DNA from: Porticoccus sp041581635
GTDB lineage: Bacteria > Pseudomonadota > Gammaproteobacteria > Pseudomonadales > Porticoccaceae
DNA: 10,226 nucleotides
Direction: 5' to 3'
Assembly (NCBI GenBank): GCA_041581635.1
Contig: JBFICW010000052.1
Span: 1-10,226 of the forward strand
A model generated the notes under the pieces. The model was given only the letters and a program-made list of their open reading frames with translations, was not told where the DNA came from and ran no database searches. This document shows, piece after piece, positions 1 through 6,503 of the stretch. Each line of letters starts with the position of its first letter. Position 1 is the first letter of the stretch. The position numbers were made by a program, and so were the translations under genes.

Positions 1-1
1 G

Positions 2-385
2 ACCATGGCCTTCATGCGTGCAGGCTATTCTGTCGCGTTCGAGCCAATTGATGTGCTGCAGCGTGAGGACAAGTCAAAAAGTCATATACGACCAATGCGC
101 GATGGCGGCAGGTTTTTCCTGATCATTTTCAAGGTGATTACCCTTTACTCGCCCCTGAAACTATTCGCACCTGCCAGCGCGACCTTGTTTGCCATTGGTT
201 GCTGGTACTATGCGTACACTTTTATCACTCTGGGCCGCTTCACCAATATGGGCACATTGTTATTTTTAGCAGCGATACTTACTTTTCTTATAGGCTTGTT
301 ATCTGAGCAAATAACTACGCTGATTCACCTGAATGTTGGGCAGCATCAAAGCACCAACAACACGGAAAAGCTGCAATCGAGCTAG
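2..385 (+). CDS. Membrane-anchored GT2 glycosyltransferase, C-terminal part (5' end outside window)
   Basis: The reading frame is open to the left edge, so this is the 3' part of a longer gene; the ATG at 5 is an internal methionine. The text just after the edge (MAFMRAGYSVAFEPI, then RPMRDGGRFF) resembles the end of the catalytic domain of bacterial GT2 enzymes of the polyprenyl-phosphate sugar transferase type. It is followed by an amphipathic stretch (about residues 36-50 from the ATG at 5) and two hydrophobic segments (about 52-75 and 82-103) that would anchor the protein in the inner membrane. A polar tail of about 20 residues ends the protein. The nucleotide-binding DxD region lies outside the window, so donor and acceptor cannot be judged. 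The gene converges on the ABC exporter, and the two stop codons overlap. The family call is from pattern recognition. Confidence 0.8.
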   Translation, partial: TMAFMRAGYSVAFEPIDVLQREDKSKSHIRPMRDGGRFFLIIFKVITLYSPLKLFAPASATLFAIGCWYYAYTFITLGRFTNMGTLLFLAAILTFLIGLLSEQITTLIHLNVGQHQSTNNTEKLQSS

Positions 386-2139
386 CCAGCCTGATTTACC
401 AAATCCATGCCACTACCAAGCAAATGGAGTGCGCCGTCCCTGACTTCATACACCCGATCACAGTTAGCCAAAGTAGAGTAACGGTGGGCAATCACGACTG
501 TTGTCACTTTTCCCTTTAAAGCCTCAATGGACTTGATTACTTCGGCCTCCGTTGCGGCATCCAGCGCTGACGTGGCCTCATCCAGAACCAGAAAATCACG
601 CTGCCAGTAAAGCGTTCTTGCAATTGCTACACGCTGCCTTTGCCCACCTGAAAGACGAACCCCAAAATCACCAATGATGGTATCAGTCCCTTTCGGCAAC
701 CCCGCTACTACTTCACTCAGGCGTGCCATATCCAGGCATTGTTCAACTCTGTGCTTATCAATCAAGCCATCTGGCAGCCCAAATGCCACATTGTGTAAAA
801 GGCTATCGTTAAGAATAAATGGTGACTGAGGAACGAAACCAACGAATTGCCACCAGTCAGGACCGGTCAGCGAACAGTACGTCCCGTTGACCTGCACTTC
901 GCCTTTTTTAGGCGCCAATAAGCCTAGCAGGAGATCCCCTAATGTGCTCTTGCCAGCCCCCGAAGCGCCAACTATGCCTATCGACTCACCCGCTTTGATA
1001 TCCATCGAAAGCTTGTCGAATACAAGGTCGTTAGACCCTGCGTAGCCAAACGAAAGATCATGGATACTAAGTGACTCGAACCGCTGCCTCTTACCAGCTA
1101 CAGCGTTGGCCTCACCAAAATAGACAGTAGGTTGCAGGCGCCGACCCTGAGACAGCATATCCACGAGCCTAGCGGAAATTGTTCTCCCAGACCTCACTTG
1201 TGAGATATTTGCCATGCACTGAGCAAAAGCTGGCAAAACACGCAGTCCTGCAAAGGCTATGAAACTGAGGTTAGAGGCGACTGTAGCGAAATCCGCCCCA
1301 GTGTGAGTCTTGATCACCATATACGCTATCGCCAATCCGATTAAGGTCAGCTCCCCCAAGGCCCTCGGAAACCAGTAGATGGCGCCTAGCCAAGCGCGCA
1401 CAGACGCCAATGCTGAGAGCGTGCCAACTGCCTGTTTCTCAATTTGCTCCTGGACGCCAAAAATACGAATCTCGCGCGGCGCGCTTAAGGCCTGTGTAGC
1501 CTGTTGGGTCAAATGAATTTCCAGATCCGCCAAACGATGGGACTGGTGATCATTAATACGACGTATGCCAAGGTAGTAACCGCCACCAACAGTTGCCAAT
1601 ACTCCGACAACCAGCACTACCACGACAGGCTCAACAACTGCCAAAAAAGCCAAAACCGCGAAAATGGTAAGGATATCCGCCAGCATGCGCATTAGCGGCA
1701 ACACAACTTGTTGAGCGAATCCGTTGGTATAGCCCGTAATAGTTGTGATTCCTGAGGCAACTGGCTGCGCTATGGCTACTTCATACGCTCTCCAAAGTAT
1801 GCTTTCGAATAACCGCCCCACTACTTGCTTTCGAACTGACTCGGTGAGTGCTGCCATGGATGCACCGAGCAGTAACATATAGAAAGCCCGAGAAAAAAAT
1901 AGGCAAACAATGAATATTGTAAAGCCGGTCAATGACAGTGCTGCTAACCAAGAATCTGCAAATGGAACTGACAGGGTGGAGAGGTCTTTCGCTCCCAGAG
2001 CCACCATTACAAAAAGAGGCAGAAGTGACATACAGACTAGGTCCAAGAAAACGGATCCCAGCGAGAGTGCAATCATAGCGAAAATTTGCGGGCTGCAACC
2101 CTCAAGAAGCGCTCTTAAGTTCCCCCTAAAGGTCATCAT
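382..2139 (-). CDS. ABC exporter, fused membrane and ATPase domains (lipid/glycan flippase type)
   Basis: This 585-residue half-transporter has the exporter layout: an N-terminal membrane domain with about six hydrophobic segments (near 20-48, 67-94, 150-170, 172-192, 258-276 and 286-308) followed by an ATPase domain from about 355. The ATPase motifs are intact: Walker A GASGAGKST (391-399), Q-loop Gln438, signature LSGGQ (496-500), Walker B FLVLDE (516-521), D-loop SALD (524-527) and switch His552. It would act as a homodimer in the inner membrane. Size and order match MsbA and PglK-type flippases, and the glycan-gene setting suggests a lipid-linked oligosaccharide as cargo, but cargo is inference. 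It lies about 45 bp downstream of an FkbM methyltransferase on the same strand and is probably co-transcribed with it. The start gives a tandem ATG-ATG (2139 and 2136) with only a weak ribosome-binding site. Confidence 0.92.
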   Translation of the reverse strand: MMTFRGNLRALLEGCSPQIFAMIALSLGSVFLDLVCMSLLPLFVMVALGAKDLSTLSVPFADSWLAALSLTGFTIFIVCLFFSRAFYMLLLGASMAALTESVRKQVVGRLFESILWRAYEVAIAQPVASGITTITGYTNGFAQQVVLPLMRMLADILTIFAVLAFLAVVEPVVVVLVVGVLATVGGGYYLGIRRINDHQSHRLADLEIHLTQQATQALSAPREIRIFGVQEQIEKQAVGTLSALASVRAWLGAIYWFPRALGELTLIGLAIAYMVIKTHTGADFATVASNLSFIAFAGLRVLPAFAQCMANISQVRSGRTISARLVDMLSQGRRLQPTVYFGEANAVAGKRQRFESLSIHDLSFGYAGSNDLVFDKLSMDIKAGESIGIVGASGAGKSTLGDLLLGLLAPKKGEVQVNGTYCSLTGPDWWQFVGFVPQSPFILNDSLLHNVAFGLPDGLIDKHRVEQCLDMARLSEVVAGLPKGTDTIIGDFGVRLSGGQRQRVAIARTLYWQRDFLVLDEATSALDAATEAEVIKSIEALKGKVTTVVIAHRYSTLANCDRVYEVRDGALHLLGSGMDLVNQAG

Positions 2140-2184
2140 ATTATTAAACTGTAGTGTGCTGTTTATGCAGCCTAAAGAGCCACA

Positions 2185-2994
2185 TTACTGGAAAGTAACA
2201 CGCCGCTTTGCGATTGCAACGATATTTTGAAATGCGAAAACCTCCACGCGGGTGATCCGCTCGTCTAATTTCAGTAAGCCTCCGGGCAGTAGACGGTAGA
2301 GATCATAATCCTTCAGAAGCTCCTGGAAATCACTGAGGCAGACTCTGCTCACACGATTCATCTCATTAAACTCGAACTGAATACATTCAATAGCTCTCGT
2401 ATCGAGCAGCTTTTTGGCGCCCTCAAGCACGGCAAACTCATGCCCCTCAGTGTCAATTTTTAGAAATGCAATATTTTCAACCTGATGAATCCTGCAGAAG
2501 TCGTCCAAGGTTTCCAAATGAACTTGGTAATGCGTTGCTTTTTTACCGTGGATTTTTGAAATCACGTCCTCGTAAAAGGACGCATGCTCAGAACCCTCAG
2601 CGTCGCAAAGATCATACAAGGTCCCCAGTCCATTTTTGTTGCCCATGGCCTGGTTAAAAAGTCTGGCATTCCCATGCAGTCTTTCTTTCAGGCGCTGAAA
2701 GTTTACGGGGTGGGGTTCAAAAGCGAACAATTGCGCGTTTGGAAACCGCTTGAGTACTGCCTCACTATAACAGCCAACATTAGCCCCCACATCAAATATA
2801 ACCGGCGAATTCGAGCTAATATATTGTGGCAATTTATTATTTATAAAGCAGTTCTCTCCACTTACATTCGAGTTTTCATAATTGAGGATGCCAAGCCCCC
2901 TAAAACTCAAATTCATAAGCAGCAAATTGAATTTAACGAAGCGAGGCCTAGCAAATATAAACCTATAAAATCTAACTAGCGGATGAGTATTTAT
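2185..2994 (-). CDS. FkbM family SAM-dependent methyltransferase (probable ATA start)
   Basis: FkbM enzymes O-methylate sugars or other small hydroxylated substrates. Counting from the proposed start (269 residues), the SAM-binding loop DVGANVG lies at 68-74, FEP at 92-94 and the second family motif KIDTEGHE at 179-186, all intact. From usual start codons the protein would begin at the TTG at 2925 or the ATG at 2916, neither with a ribosome-binding site. However, the frame stays open upstream to a stop at 3010-3012. The extra peptide (LVRFYRFIFARPRFVKFN, then LLLMNLSFRGLGILNYEN) reads as the usual N-terminus of this type. The codon expected to be ATG is ATA (2992-2994), with GAGGG seven bases upstream. 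I therefore place the start there; a rare start, a start-codon mutation or a sequencing error would all fit. The ABC exporter follows on the same strand. Confidence 0.85.
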   Translation of the reverse strand: MNTHPLVRFYRFIFARPRFVKFNLLLMNLSFRGLGILNYENSNVSGENCFINNKLPQYISSNSPVIFDVGANVGCYSEAVLKRFPNAQLFAFEPHPVNFQRLKERLHGNARLFNQAMGNKNGLGTLYDLCDAEGSEHASFYEDVISKIHGKKATHYQVHLETLDDFCRIHQVENIAFLKIDTEGHEFAVLEGAKKLLDTRAIECIQFEFNEMNRVSRVCLSDFQELLKDYDLYRLLPGGLLKLDERITRVEVFAFQNIVAIAKRRVTFQ

Positions 2995-3001
2995 CGTTGT
3001 A

Positions 3002-3006
3002 CCCTC
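3002..3006 (-). promoter_or_regulatory. Shine-Dalgarno GAGGG for the FkbM gene, pointing to an ATA start
   Basis: On the minus strand GAGGG is followed by seven bases and then ATA (2994-2992). This is an ideal distance for a start codon, and no such site precedes the TTG at 2925 or the ATG at 2916. The TGA ending a 35-codon frame (3007-3005) overlaps this site by two bases, an arrangement often seen with translational coupling. Confidence 0.45.
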
Positions 3007-3112
3007 AATTTATATATGAATCGCCCCACCCCGCGGCATATGCAGCCCCATTACTCTCTACTAATGCGCCTTCTTCGAAAGCTACGGACCCCGTGCTATT
3101 CGACAGTATCAC
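3005..3112 (-). other. Possible 35-codon ORF or gene remnant upstream of FkbM
   Basis: A minus-strand frame from GTG at 3112 to TGA at 3007-3005 reads as protein-like sequence (for example VAFEEGALVESNGAAYAAG followed by WGDSYIN). Just upstream, in another frame, a strong Shine-Dalgarno GGAGG (3129-3125) sits eight bases before an ATG (3116-3114) that opens only a six-codon frame, MSDTVE-stop (3116-3096). Together they could be the start and end of a gene joined by deletion or broken by a frameshift, with its stop abutting the FkbM ribosome-binding site. I do not recognise the product, and an expressed small peptide or pure chance is also possible. Confidence 0.25.
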
Positions 3113-3293
3113 TCATACTTTACGCCTCCGATTCAGGCGGAAAAAATATTTCTTTCCTGACACATAAATTGATGAAGCATCGTCACGCTCAGTCATATCT
3201 AAATATAGGATCAAGCTCAGGTATCGCTCTTTTTATTGCCGAACAAGTTTAGATAGATGCACTTATGGCAAGAAAGATTTGATATTTCATTCC

Positions 3294-3316
3294 TACTGTA
3301 GTCATCCACTACGGTA
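3294..3316. repeat. Imperfect inverted repeat downstream of FkbM (3326-4081)
   Basis: Nine-base arms TACTGTAGT (3294-3302) and ACTACGGTA (3308-3316) flank a five-base loop. Read as + strand RNA the stem is complete with one G-U pair; as minus-strand RNA it has one C-A mismatch. It lies 10 bp beyond the stop of the minus-strand FkbM gene, where a terminator would be expected. There is no T tract on the minus strand, so a classical Rho-independent terminator is not supported. Confidence 0.4.
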
Positions 3317-3325
3317 CGCGCCCAA

Positions 3326-4081
3326 TTAGTTACGGGCAACAGAATCATTGGGCTGACGGCTTTGACGTTGGAATATCCCATCCACCTGCAAGAGCTGGCC
3401 AGAAGTTAGGTCAGTAAAGCCATTCTCAATTGCAATTAGACTATAACCCCGCTCAACCATCCACTTGGACATTTCAAAAAACAAAGTCTCCCCTTCATAA
3501 AGAGGCGTAAGAGACATTTCTAGTTGGATAATATCTATATATTTGAGGCAGTCACTCGCTCCTTCCAAGACTGCTCGCTCGAAGCCTTGCGTATCAACCT
3601 TCAGATAGGGTTTTTTTCCCTTTATGTCTAGTTCATCAAAAATCGAATCCAGCGTCCTAACTTGCACTGGCTCCCGTGACACAATTTTTGATTCAGGTGC
3701 GGCGTCCACATGCACTTGCCGCATCTCCAGCAGGGAACTACTAAGGGAATTTTGCGCCACACTAATTATTCTTTGGCCATTGCTATCACCCAAAGCGATA
3801 TTCAATGTTTTCCATTTTTCATCTTTGCATGCATTGGACTGCAATGTCTCAAAAGCGTTTGCCTGCGGCTCAAAAGAAATTATTTCTCCCGTAAAACCCA
3901 GGTCCTGTCTGACTTGCATCGCATATTGGCCAACATTAGCCCCCACATCGAGCACCAGGTCTATCCTGTGATGCTTAAGTAGGCACTTACGCCTTGCCAA
4001 TGGGCTGGAGGCAGCATCGAACTTGACAATGTCAAACCCTGCTCGCCATAACAACTTGCGTAAACAATGTAAAAGGGGCAT
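3326..4081 (-). CDS. FkbM family SAM-dependent methyltransferase
   Basis: This 251-residue protein is a complete FkbM-type O-methyltransferase, of usual length for the family. The SAM-binding loop DVGANVG is at 45-51, the strand-2 FEP motif at 70-72, and the second conserved motif KVDTQGFE at 161-168. The C-terminal signature LEMSLTPLYEGE (about 187-198) and the closing GFTD...GQLLQVDGIF segment (about 221-237) are also typical. It is expected to be cytoplasmic; the substrate is unknown but in this setting is probably a sugar hydroxyl. The ATG at 4081 gives an N-terminus of family type (RKLLWRAGFDIVKF); its ribosome-binding site is weak. It differs from the other FkbM gene over most of its length yet shares 21 identical bases across the SAM motif. 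About 330 bp separate it from that gene, so co-transcription is uncertain. A promoter candidate lies at 4107-4136. Confidence 0.93.
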   Translation of the reverse strand: MPLLHCLRKLLWRAGFDIVKFDAASSPLARRKCLLKHHRIDLVLDVGANVGQYAMQVRQDLGFTGEIISFEPQANAFETLQSNACKDEKWKTLNIALGDSNGQRIISVAQNSLSSSLLEMRQVHVDAAPESKIVSREPVQVRTLDSIFDELDIKGKKPYLKVDTQGFERAVLEGASDCLKYIDIIQLEMSLTPLYEGETLFFEMSKWMVERGYSLIAIENGFTDLTSGQLLQVDGIFQRQSRQPNDSVARN

Positions 4082-4106
4082 TTCAGGTCTCAGAATAGCT
4101 TGGTAG

Positions 4107-4136
4107 ACTACAAATGAGCCTGACCATTTCAGTCAA
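4107..4136 (-). promoter_or_regulatory. Candidate sigma-70 promoter for the FkbM gene at 4081
   Basis: On the minus strand TTGACT (4136-4131, five of six consensus bases) is followed after 18 bases by TGTAGT (4112-4107, four of six). Transcription would start near 4100, giving a leader of about 20 bases before the ATG. The position is sensible, but the -10 element is weak. Confidence 0.4.
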
Positions 4137-4325
4137 AGAAAAATAATAACTTCAAATACTGTTGGTTATGGCAGCACGCACAAGCCAACGCCTAACATAC
4201 TTCGACGTATCAATATCCTTCCCATCACGAACTTATACTCCCTAATATAGCCACTGTTACTATACAGATTCGTGGTCGAATTATTTCCCCGCTGAACAAA
4301 CCCACAAACAAACCGGGATTTCTCC

Positions 4326-4374
4326 CAAGCCAATCATTCTCTAAAAAAGAGGCGTCCAACTCTCGATTGGCTTG
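4326..4374. repeat. Perfect 10-bp inverted repeat in intergenic region
   Basis: CAAGCCAATC (4326-4335) is perfectly complementary to GATTGGCTTG (4365-4374) across a 29-base loop. It could be a stem in the leader RNA of the methyltransferase/GT4 pair or a paired binding site for a dimeric regulator. Confidence 0.55.
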
Positions 4375-4410
4375 CACTTTATATAAAATAAAAACGGTCG
4401 CAAGCCTCTT
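4347..4410. repeat. 7-bp inverted repeat interlocking with the preceding one
   Basis: AAGAGGC (4347-4353) is complementary to GCCTCTT (4404-4410). Its left arm lies inside the loop of the 10-bp repeat and its right arm outside, the topology of an H-type pseudoknot if both stems form in RNA. Seven bases alone is weak. Confidence 0.35.
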
Positions 4411-4520
4411 AGCGCAAATCTAACAGATATAACCAACCACAGACTTTCACCGTATAGTCACAACAAACATCTGCTTGGCATTACTGCTATATCTGCCGCC
4501 AGCCATAGCAAAGATAATAT

Positions 4521-5357
4521 ATGCTGGACAAATACTTCAGGAATAAGCCCTTAGCCGCATCTATGCATAACCATACGAAATGTAGAATATGCCGAAATCA
4601 GACGACGTTCCTGTGGGCGGGGCAACTCATTGGCTTAACAGTCAACTATTACGAATGCCATAACTGTAAGTACGTACAAACTGAAAGCCCGCACTGGTTA
4701 GAAAAAGCCTATGCTGATGCAATAAATGAGAGTGACACGGGAATAGTCTCCAGAAATCTATCTAATGCGCGAGTGACTATGGCCAGCCTGTTAGCACTAC
4801 GAAGATTGCGTGGACCAGTGGTCGATTACGCTGGCGGCTATGGAATGCTTGTTAGGATATTGCGCGATTCGGGCATTGACGCCGCATGGTCGGATAAATT
4901 TTGCAAGAACCTTCTCGCTCGTGGTTTTGAGAATAAGCCGGATTTCCCCGAGACAAGCCCAATACTAGTCACCGCATTCGAAGCACTCGAACACTTCAGC
5001 CATCCAATTGCTGAACTTGATAGCATGTTTTCAATAGCTCCAAATGCTCTTTTATCAACCTACCTAATACCTGACCCCCCTCCACCCCAAAGCGAATGGT
5101 GGTATTACGGAGTTGAGCATGGCCAACATATTGGTTTTTTCCGGCTCAGAACCTTGCAGTGGATAGCCCAAAAGTACAATAAACATCTAGTAAGCAATGG
5201 CGTAAATTTTCACTTAGTATCTGATGCTCCAATCAGCAATAAATATTGGGAAATCTTACTGAGACTGAAGGGGTTCTCCCCATTACTATTTAGACTGCTT
5301 CTACAACCAAAAACCTGGCAGGATCACCTGTACATAAAAAATAAAAGCAAGCAATAA
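4521..5357 (+). CDS. Class I SAM-dependent methyltransferase with N-terminal zinc-type cysteine pairs
   Basis: The 278-residue protein starts with two CxxC pairs (C21, C24 and C46, C49), a likely zinc site. A Rossmann-type methyltransferase domain follows: motif I DYAGGYGML (102-110), the acidic residue after strand 2 at D125, and the FEALEHF segment (153-159). Motif I carries AGGYG in place of the common GxGxG, a variant I associate with this subgroup. The linker (SPHWLEKAYADAIN) and the SDKFCKNLLARGFE stretch are also familiar from methyltransferases in polysaccharide loci. No separate C-terminal methyltransferase domain follows, unlike the longer sugar C-methyltransferases of about 400 residues. 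The substrate is unknown; a nucleotide-sugar or glycan is inferred. The start at 4521 has only a weak ribosome-binding site; the ATG at 4563 is an alternative that keeps both cysteine pairs. The stop overlaps the next ATG. Confidence 0.87.
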   Translation: MLDKYFRNKPLAASMHNHTKCRICRNQTTFLWAGQLIGLTVNYYECHNCKYVQTESPHWLEKAYADAINESDTGIVSRNLSNARVTMASLLALRRLRGPVVDYAGGYGMLVRILRDSGIDAAWSDKFCKNLLARGFENKPDFPETSPILVTAFEALEHFSHPIAELDSMFSIAPNALLSTYLIPDPPPPQSEWWYYGVEHGQHIGFFRLRTLQWIAQKYNKHLVSNGVNFHLVSDAPISNKYWEILLRLKGFSPLLFRLLLQPKTWQDHLYIKNKSKQ

Positions 5358-6463
5358 TGCGTATAGCTTATGACCATCAAATTTTTAGCACTCAAGTTTA
5401 TGGCGGTGTCTCACGTTACTTTGCACGCATCGCTGAAACATTAAGCCGCTGGGATCAGTCGGTCGCTGTTTTCGCCCCCTTCTATCTCAACCAAGAGTTG
5501 AAAAAGCTGAATCCGCGTATTGTCCGCGGTAAATCAGTAAGCACTAAGTTCCCTAAAACCAACTTTCTTGTGCGGAAACTGAACCAGCAATTAGCCAGAA
5601 GGCCAATCTCAGAATGGGCGCCTGATATCTTGCATGAAACCTATTACTACCATGACGAAAGGATAATATCTGGCGATTTCCCTATAGTAATTACTGTGCA
5701 TGACATGATTCACGAGCTGTTTCCACAGCTATTTTCATCACACGACAAGACAGCTAAAAGGAAAAAAAAAGCCATATTTAGAGCTGACCACGTTATCTGT
5801 GTATCTGAGAATACACGCAGAGATTTATTATCACTTTACGATCTGCCAATAGAAAAAACTTCTGTCGTGCACCTTGGCACCGAGAACCTCACCAAGCTAT
5901 TGCCAGCTGCACTACCTGGCCCCATTGATGCCCCCTATTTGTTATACGTAGGCGAACGCTCAGCCCACAAAAACTTTGAGGGATTACTACGTGCAGTTTC
6001 CCATTCCACGAGGCTTAGCTCGGACTTTTGCATCGTTGCGTATGGTGGAGGCGCACTGAACAAAGTCGAGAAAAAGCTAATCACAGAACTGGGGTTTAAA
6101 ACCAACCAAGTATTGCAATTAAGTGGGGATGATCGCCTCCTGAAAAGGCTCTATTTGGATGCCGCGGCACTCATTTACCCATCCATCTACGAAGGTTTTG
6201 GCTTACCCCCGCTTGAGGCCATGGCCTGCGGATGCCCCGTTGTATGCAGCAAGGGCGGCTCAATCCCTGAAGTAGTCGGAAATGCGGGGACTTACTTTGA
6301 CGCGTACTCGCAAGATGATATCACCAAGAGTATTGAGGATACGGTTTACGCAAACAGAGAAGACTTGCAGAAACTAATAAAATCCGGGAGCCTTCGGCAG
6401 GAAATTTTCACATGGGATGCCTGCGCATCTCGTACACTAGAAATTTACAAGAAGCTAGTTTAA
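5357..6463 (+). CDS. GT4 family glycosyltransferase
   Basis: This is a full-length GT-B retaining glycosyltransferase of 368 residues. The N-terminal domain begins MRIAYDHQIFSTQVYGGVSRY, with the GG loop that meets the donor phosphates, and contains the HDM segment at 115-117 and VSENTRRDL near 150. The C-terminal domain opens with LLYVGERSAHKN, giving the expected phosphate-binding Arg201 and Lys205. The E-x7-E motif is intact (E279 and E287, within EGFGLPPLE), followed by AMACGCPVV. It is probably cytoplasmic or peripheral at the inner membrane, adding a hexose-type sugar to a lipid-linked acceptor; donor and linkage cannot be read. Its ATG overlaps the upstream methyltransferase stop by one base (TAATG), implying translational coupling. 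A run of nine adenines (5762-5770) lies within codons for a lysine-rich stretch. Confidence 0.93.
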   Translation: MRIAYDHQIFSTQVYGGVSRYFARIAETLSRWDQSVAVFAPFYLNQELKKLNPRIVRGKSVSTKFPKTNFLVRKLNQQLARRPISEWAPDILHETYYYHDERIISGDFPIVITVHDMIHELFPQLFSSHDKTAKRKKKAIFRADHVICVSENTRRDLLSLYDLPIEKTSVVHLGTENLTKLLPAALPGPIDAPYLLYVGERSAHKNFEGLLRAVSHSTRLSSDFCIVAYGGGALNKVEKKLITELGFKTNQVLQLSGDDRLLKRLYLDAAALIYPSIYEGFGLPPLEAMACGCPVVCSKGGSIPEVVGNAGTYFDAYSQDDITKSIEDTVYANREDLQKLIKSGSLRQEIFTWDACASRTLEIYKKLV

Positions 6464-6478
6464 TCATTCGGATTAAAC
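6458..6478. repeat. Perfect 8-bp inverted repeat at the GT4 stop codon
   Basis: GTTTAATC (6458-6465) and GATTAAAC (6471-6478) flank the loop ATTCG, and the left arm contains the GT4 stop codon TAA (6461-6463). A short GC-rich hairpin follows (AGGCG, loop GTGG, CGCCT; 6491-6504), next to the stop of the converging gene. Such tandem hairpins between converging genes may end transcription or protect the 3' ends, but neither is followed by a proper T run. Confidence 0.5.
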
Positions 6479-6503
6479 CCTGAGAGCCTGAGGCGGTGGC
6501 GCC

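Larger units (their letters stand above)
2995..3325. other. 330-bp stretch between two FkbM genes with no clear gene
   Basis: No convincing full-length gene lies here on either strand. It contains the FkbM ribosome-binding site, the possible 35-codon remnant, and a strong ribosome-binding site with an abortive six-codon frame. Near its right end is an imperfect hairpin (3294-3316). An 89-codon + strand frame (2983-3252) has no recognisable family features, no ribosome-binding site and antisense overlap with the FkbM N-terminus, so I do not count it. The stretch looks like a decayed or recombined segment rather than a clean promoter region. Confidence 0.5.
4082..4520. other. 439-bp divergent intergenic region with repeats
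   Basis: This AT-rich region separates the minus-strand FkbM gene from the + strand methyltransferase/GT4 pair and should carry promoters for both. It holds the minus-strand promoter candidate, a TATAAA box at 4382-4387 with no good -35 partner, three copies of the octamer CAAGCCAA (4181-4188, 4326-4333, and inverted at 4367-4374) and two interlocking inverted repeats. I see no gene in it on either strand and no good + strand promoter. Confidence 0.6.

Noticed and set aside
1781..2230. Frames of about 105 codons on both strands within the ABC exporter gene (1781-2098 minus, 1910-2230 plus)
   Set aside because: They overlap the intact exporter reading frame and show no domain of their own.
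2983..3252. 89-codon + strand frame between the two FkbM genes
   Set aside because: It has no family-like sequence, no ribosome-binding site and overlaps antisense to the probable FkbM N-terminus.
3624..3982. Antisense frames of 90-115 codons inside the FkbM gene
   Set aside because: They mirror a clearly coding minus-strand gene with intact motifs and have no recognisable family.
4359..4387. + strand promoter with TATAAA at 4382-4387
   Set aside because: The hexamer at the proper -35 distance (ACTCTC) does not resemble TTGACA, and TTGGCT and TTGCAC nearby are at the wrong spacing.
6492..6501. GGCGGTGGCG, one base away from the core of the RfaH-recruiting ops element
   Set aside because: It sits between the 3' ends of converging genes with no + strand gene downstream, and is better explained as part of a small hairpin.
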